Positions 6,775-8,615 of a DNA stretch of 8,615 nucleotides are shown here, one piece after another (position 1 is the first letter of the stretch; each line of letters begins with the position of its first letter). The stretch covers positions 1 to 8,615 of the forward strand of contig JAISDP010000208.1 of NCBI GenBank assembly GCA_031264715.1, read 5' to 3'. A model generated the notes under the pieces. The model did no database searches. It saw only the letters and a list, made by a program, of their open reading frames with translations, and had not been told where the DNA came from. The DNA is from Bacteroidales bacterium. GTDB taxonomy: Bacteria > Bacteroidota > Bacteroidia > Bacteroidales > UBA4181. The position numbers and the translations under genes are program-made.

Positions 6775-8451
6775 TTAACCGAATTTCAATAATTTCCCCG
6801 AAAGGGCTTCCATTTCAATCCAGAATGGATCCGTCCCGAATTTGGCTAATTCCTGTTTGTTGCCGGTTAATAAATCTGTGGATCGTTTCAAATCCGATCG
6901 GTTGATGTCCATATAATTGAACGCCTCTTCCGGGATATTTACATGAACTGTGGCGGCTTTGTCCGAAAAGTTAACCGCCACCAGTATAAATTCATGGTCG
7001 TGGCAGCGCAAACAGGCGTATTGGCAATTGGAATCGAATTGGGGATTTGCATACATCAGGTCATAGAACCGGCCATTGCAGATACAAGCCTCATTGTTGC
7101 ATAATTGCAATAACACGGTGTAAAATTGCCTCAGCTTTTCCTGGTCGACAGTCAGGTTTTTCCCATCGGGGTTGCCATTGTTATACCAGGTTCGTAATGA
7201 ATCGACCGACCAATAGTCGAAGATAGAGGTACGTCCGTCGAGCCCGCTGAATCCTTCCCGGTACATGCCGGGTTCGCCCAGTTCCTGCCCGGCATAAATC
7301 ATGACGGGATTGGTGTTCATTGTGGCGGCAATTACCATTGCGGGAATCGCTTTAAAAGGGTTTCCGGCAAAAAAGGAGGATGCGATCCGCTGTTCGTCGT
7401 GATTTTCCAGGAAATTCAGCATCCGATCCTGTATTCCCTCGTTTCTTTGCCAGCATGTCGTAATATCCGAAGCCGGACGACGCCCGCACACAATATCCCT
7501 CAAACAGTCGTATAATCCCACTTTGTCATACAGATAATCGAAATTTCCATAGTTGATGTAATTGCGATATTCGGCAGGATTGTATATTTCGGCAATAAAT
7601 ACAACATGCGGAAACTTTGACTTTATTTCCGGGATCACCCAATGCCAAAATTCAACAGGCACCATCTCCACCATGTCGCAACGGAAACCATCCACGCCTT
7701 TGCCGGCCCAATACAGCAAGATATTCCGCATTTTGAACCATGTATCGGGTTTGGGGTCGAAGTGGCAGGCGCGGCCCCTGCAATAATCAATCCCATAATT
7801 CAATTTTACAGTGTCATACCAGTCATTAACCGTTGGCGAAGGATCAAACAAATCGTTGCCCGTGGCTTTTACCGGAAATTCAATGTAGGTGTCATCTCCC
7901 TGGACCACAGGAAACCGGGGTTCGAACTTATGCCCGGGCACGTAATAAAAATTATTATTGGGGTCAAATGATTCGAGTACACGGTCATTCGCACCAAAAT
8001 CAGCAATATGGGCGGGTTTTGCATCCGAAAAGTATTCCCGTGCGACATGGTTGGGCACCAGGTCGATGATCGCCTTCATCCCGCACGAATGTGTCCGTCC
8101 GATCAGGGCTTCAAACTCGCTCATACGCGACTCCACATGATCGACAAGGTCGGGCGAAACATCGTAATAGTCGCGTATTGCATAAGGCGAACCGGCATTA
8201 CCCTTAACTGTTCCGGGATGGCTGTTGCGGATGCCGTATTTTGAATAATCCGTCCGGGTGGCATGTTCCAGGATGCCGGTATACCAGATGTGAGTGAAGC
8301 CCATGGCTTTAATTTCATCAAGAACCTTTGTGCTGAATGTCGAGAATTTTCCCGAACCGTTTTCTTCGATGCTTCCGTTTACTTTGTTGAGCGACTTGGT
8401 ATTGCCGAAAAGGCGCGGCAAAACCTGATATATCAGTATTTTTTGAGACAT
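6775..8451 (-). CDS. GH13 alpha-amylase family glycoside hydrolase, cytoplasmic
   Basis: 558 residues without signal peptide or lipobox, so cytoplasmic. All four conserved GH13 regions are present: IIDLVPNHV (128-136, region I), GFRCDMVEM (255-263, with R257 and nucleophile D259), FIAEIYN (285-291, with acid/base E288) and FLENHDEQR (347-355, with H351 and D352). The (beta/alpha)8 barrel runs from about residue 5 to about 450, with a long domain-B-like insertion at about 139-215 (FYYVPGHKFEPRFPVV). A beta-sandwich C-terminal domain follows (LVAVNFSDKAATVHVNIPEE). It should hydrolyse or rearrange alpha-1,4-glucans such as glycogen or imported malto-oligosaccharides; exact specificity cannot be read. 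The protein has 13 cysteines, six of them at 451-483, which is unusual. It is not linked to sus, pullulanase or glycogen genes here and is convergent with the MORN gene, 53 bases apart. ATG 8451 gives the common family N-terminus KILIYQVLPRLFGN; the stop is TAA. Confidence 0.93.
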   Translation of the reverse strand: MSQKILIYQVLPRLFGNTKSLNKVNGSIEENGSGKFSTFSTKVLDEIKAMGFTHIWYTGILEHATRTDYSKYGIRNSHPGTVKGNAGSPYAIRDYYDVSPDLVDHVESRMSEFEALIGRTHSCGMKAIIDLVPNHVAREYFSDAKPAHIADFGANDRVLESFDPNNNFYYVPGHKFEPRFPVVQGDDTYIEFPVKATGNDLFDPSPTVNDWYDTVKLNYGIDYCRGRACHFDPKPDTWFKMRNILLYWAGKGVDGFRCDMVEMVPVEFWHWVIPEIKSKFPHVVFIAEIYNPAEYRNYINYGNFDYLYDKVGLYDCLRDIVCGRRPASDITTCWQRNEGIQDRMLNFLENHDEQRIASSFFAGNPFKAIPAMVIAATMNTNPVMIYAGQELGEPGMYREGFSGLDGRTSIFDYWSVDSLRTWYNNGNPDGKNLTVDQEKLRQFYTVLLQLCNNEACICNGRFYDLMYANPQFDSNCQYACLRCHDHEFILVAVNFSDKAATVHVNIPEEAFNYMDINRSDLKRSTDLLTGNKQELAKFGTDPFWIEMEALSGKLLKFG

Positions 8452-8493
8452 TATTGGTGATTTTATATTAACTCAATTGGATGTAAGGACTGT

Positions 8494-8501
8494 CAAAAAT
8501 A
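8494..8501 (-). promoter_or_regulatory. Candidate -7 element for the GH13 gene
   Basis: On the minus strand TATTTTTG matches TAnnTTTG exactly and is identical to the element before aroC. Transcription would start near 8487, giving a leader of about 36 bases. No convincing TTTG -33 element lies at 19-21 bases, so only half of the signature is present. Confidence 0.4.
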
Positions 8502-8584
8502 ACAAAATAAAGTTTCGAAAGATAATAGAATCAGTTAGATTTGTGATTTTTACCTGTTGTCATGTTTTTGCTTTGGAGTTGTTT

Positions 8585-8614
8585 CGCATCAGTATGCGGA
8601 TGTTCCGCATCAGT
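8585..8614. repeat. Start of a possible tandem repeat with internal hairpin, cut by window edge
   Basis: CGCATCAGT occurs at 8585-8593 and again at 8606-8614, a period of 21 bases. Between them ATGCGG (8594-8599) and CCGCAT (8605-8610) form a 6-bp hairpin with a five-base loop. The window stops one base after the second copy, so it is unclear whether the unit continues as a longer array or is a single REP-like element. It lies in the non-coding region upstream of the GH13 gene. Confidence 0.55.
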
Positions 8615-8615
8615 G

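Noticed and set aside
6762..6780. Hairpin GGTTA/TAACC between the convergent MORN and GH13 genes as a bidirectional terminator
   Set aside because: The stem is only 5 bp with a 9-base loop, it overlaps the GH13 stop codon, and no T-run follows on either strand.

Overview
The window looks like chromosomal DNA from a member of the Bacteroidota, most likely the order Bacteroidales. Four things suggest this: candidate promoters of the Bacteroidota type (-7 element TAnnTTTG), start codons without a Shine-Dalgarno sequence, a TonB-dependent receptor with a leader style I associate with Bacteroidales, and a cytoplasmic GH13 amylase of a form common in that group. No tRNA, rRNA, CRISPR array, integrase or transposase is visible. 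Gene content is mostly housekeeping and cell envelope.

Layout. Positions 1-387 hold no convincing gene; the stretch looks like degenerate, repeat-derived intergenic DNA ending in a candidate promoter. Next come aroC (chorismate synthase, 388-1362), a Tat-exported NIPSNAP-family protein (1472-2272) and a TonB-dependent outer-membrane receptor with an unusually long leader (2389-4428). A 29-bp cluster of alternating inverted repeats (4435-4463) follows the receptor. A predicted promoter then drives a two-gene unit: a YihY/BrkB-family inner-membrane protein (4566-5915) and, 5 bp later, a secreted protein of eight MORN-type repeats (5921-6721). A cytoplasmic GH13 alpha-amylase-family enzyme (6775-8451) lies on the opposite strand, convergent with that unit and with its own candidate promoter. 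The right edge cuts into what looks like a short tandem repeat with an internal hairpin (8585-8615).

How the genes relate. Only the YihY-MORN pair has operon-like spacing. The others are separated by 50-140 bp and several have their own candidate promoter, so this reads as a run of unrelated transcription units. AroC makes chorismate, the receptor takes up an unidentified ligand across the outer membrane, and the amylase acts on intracellular alpha-glucan or imported oligosaccharides. I see no convincing new multi-gene system. The points most worth a second look are the receptor's leader, the shortened chorismate synthase, the mutually exclusive hairpins at 4435-4463, the cysteine cluster in the amylase, and the repeat-like DNA at both ends.
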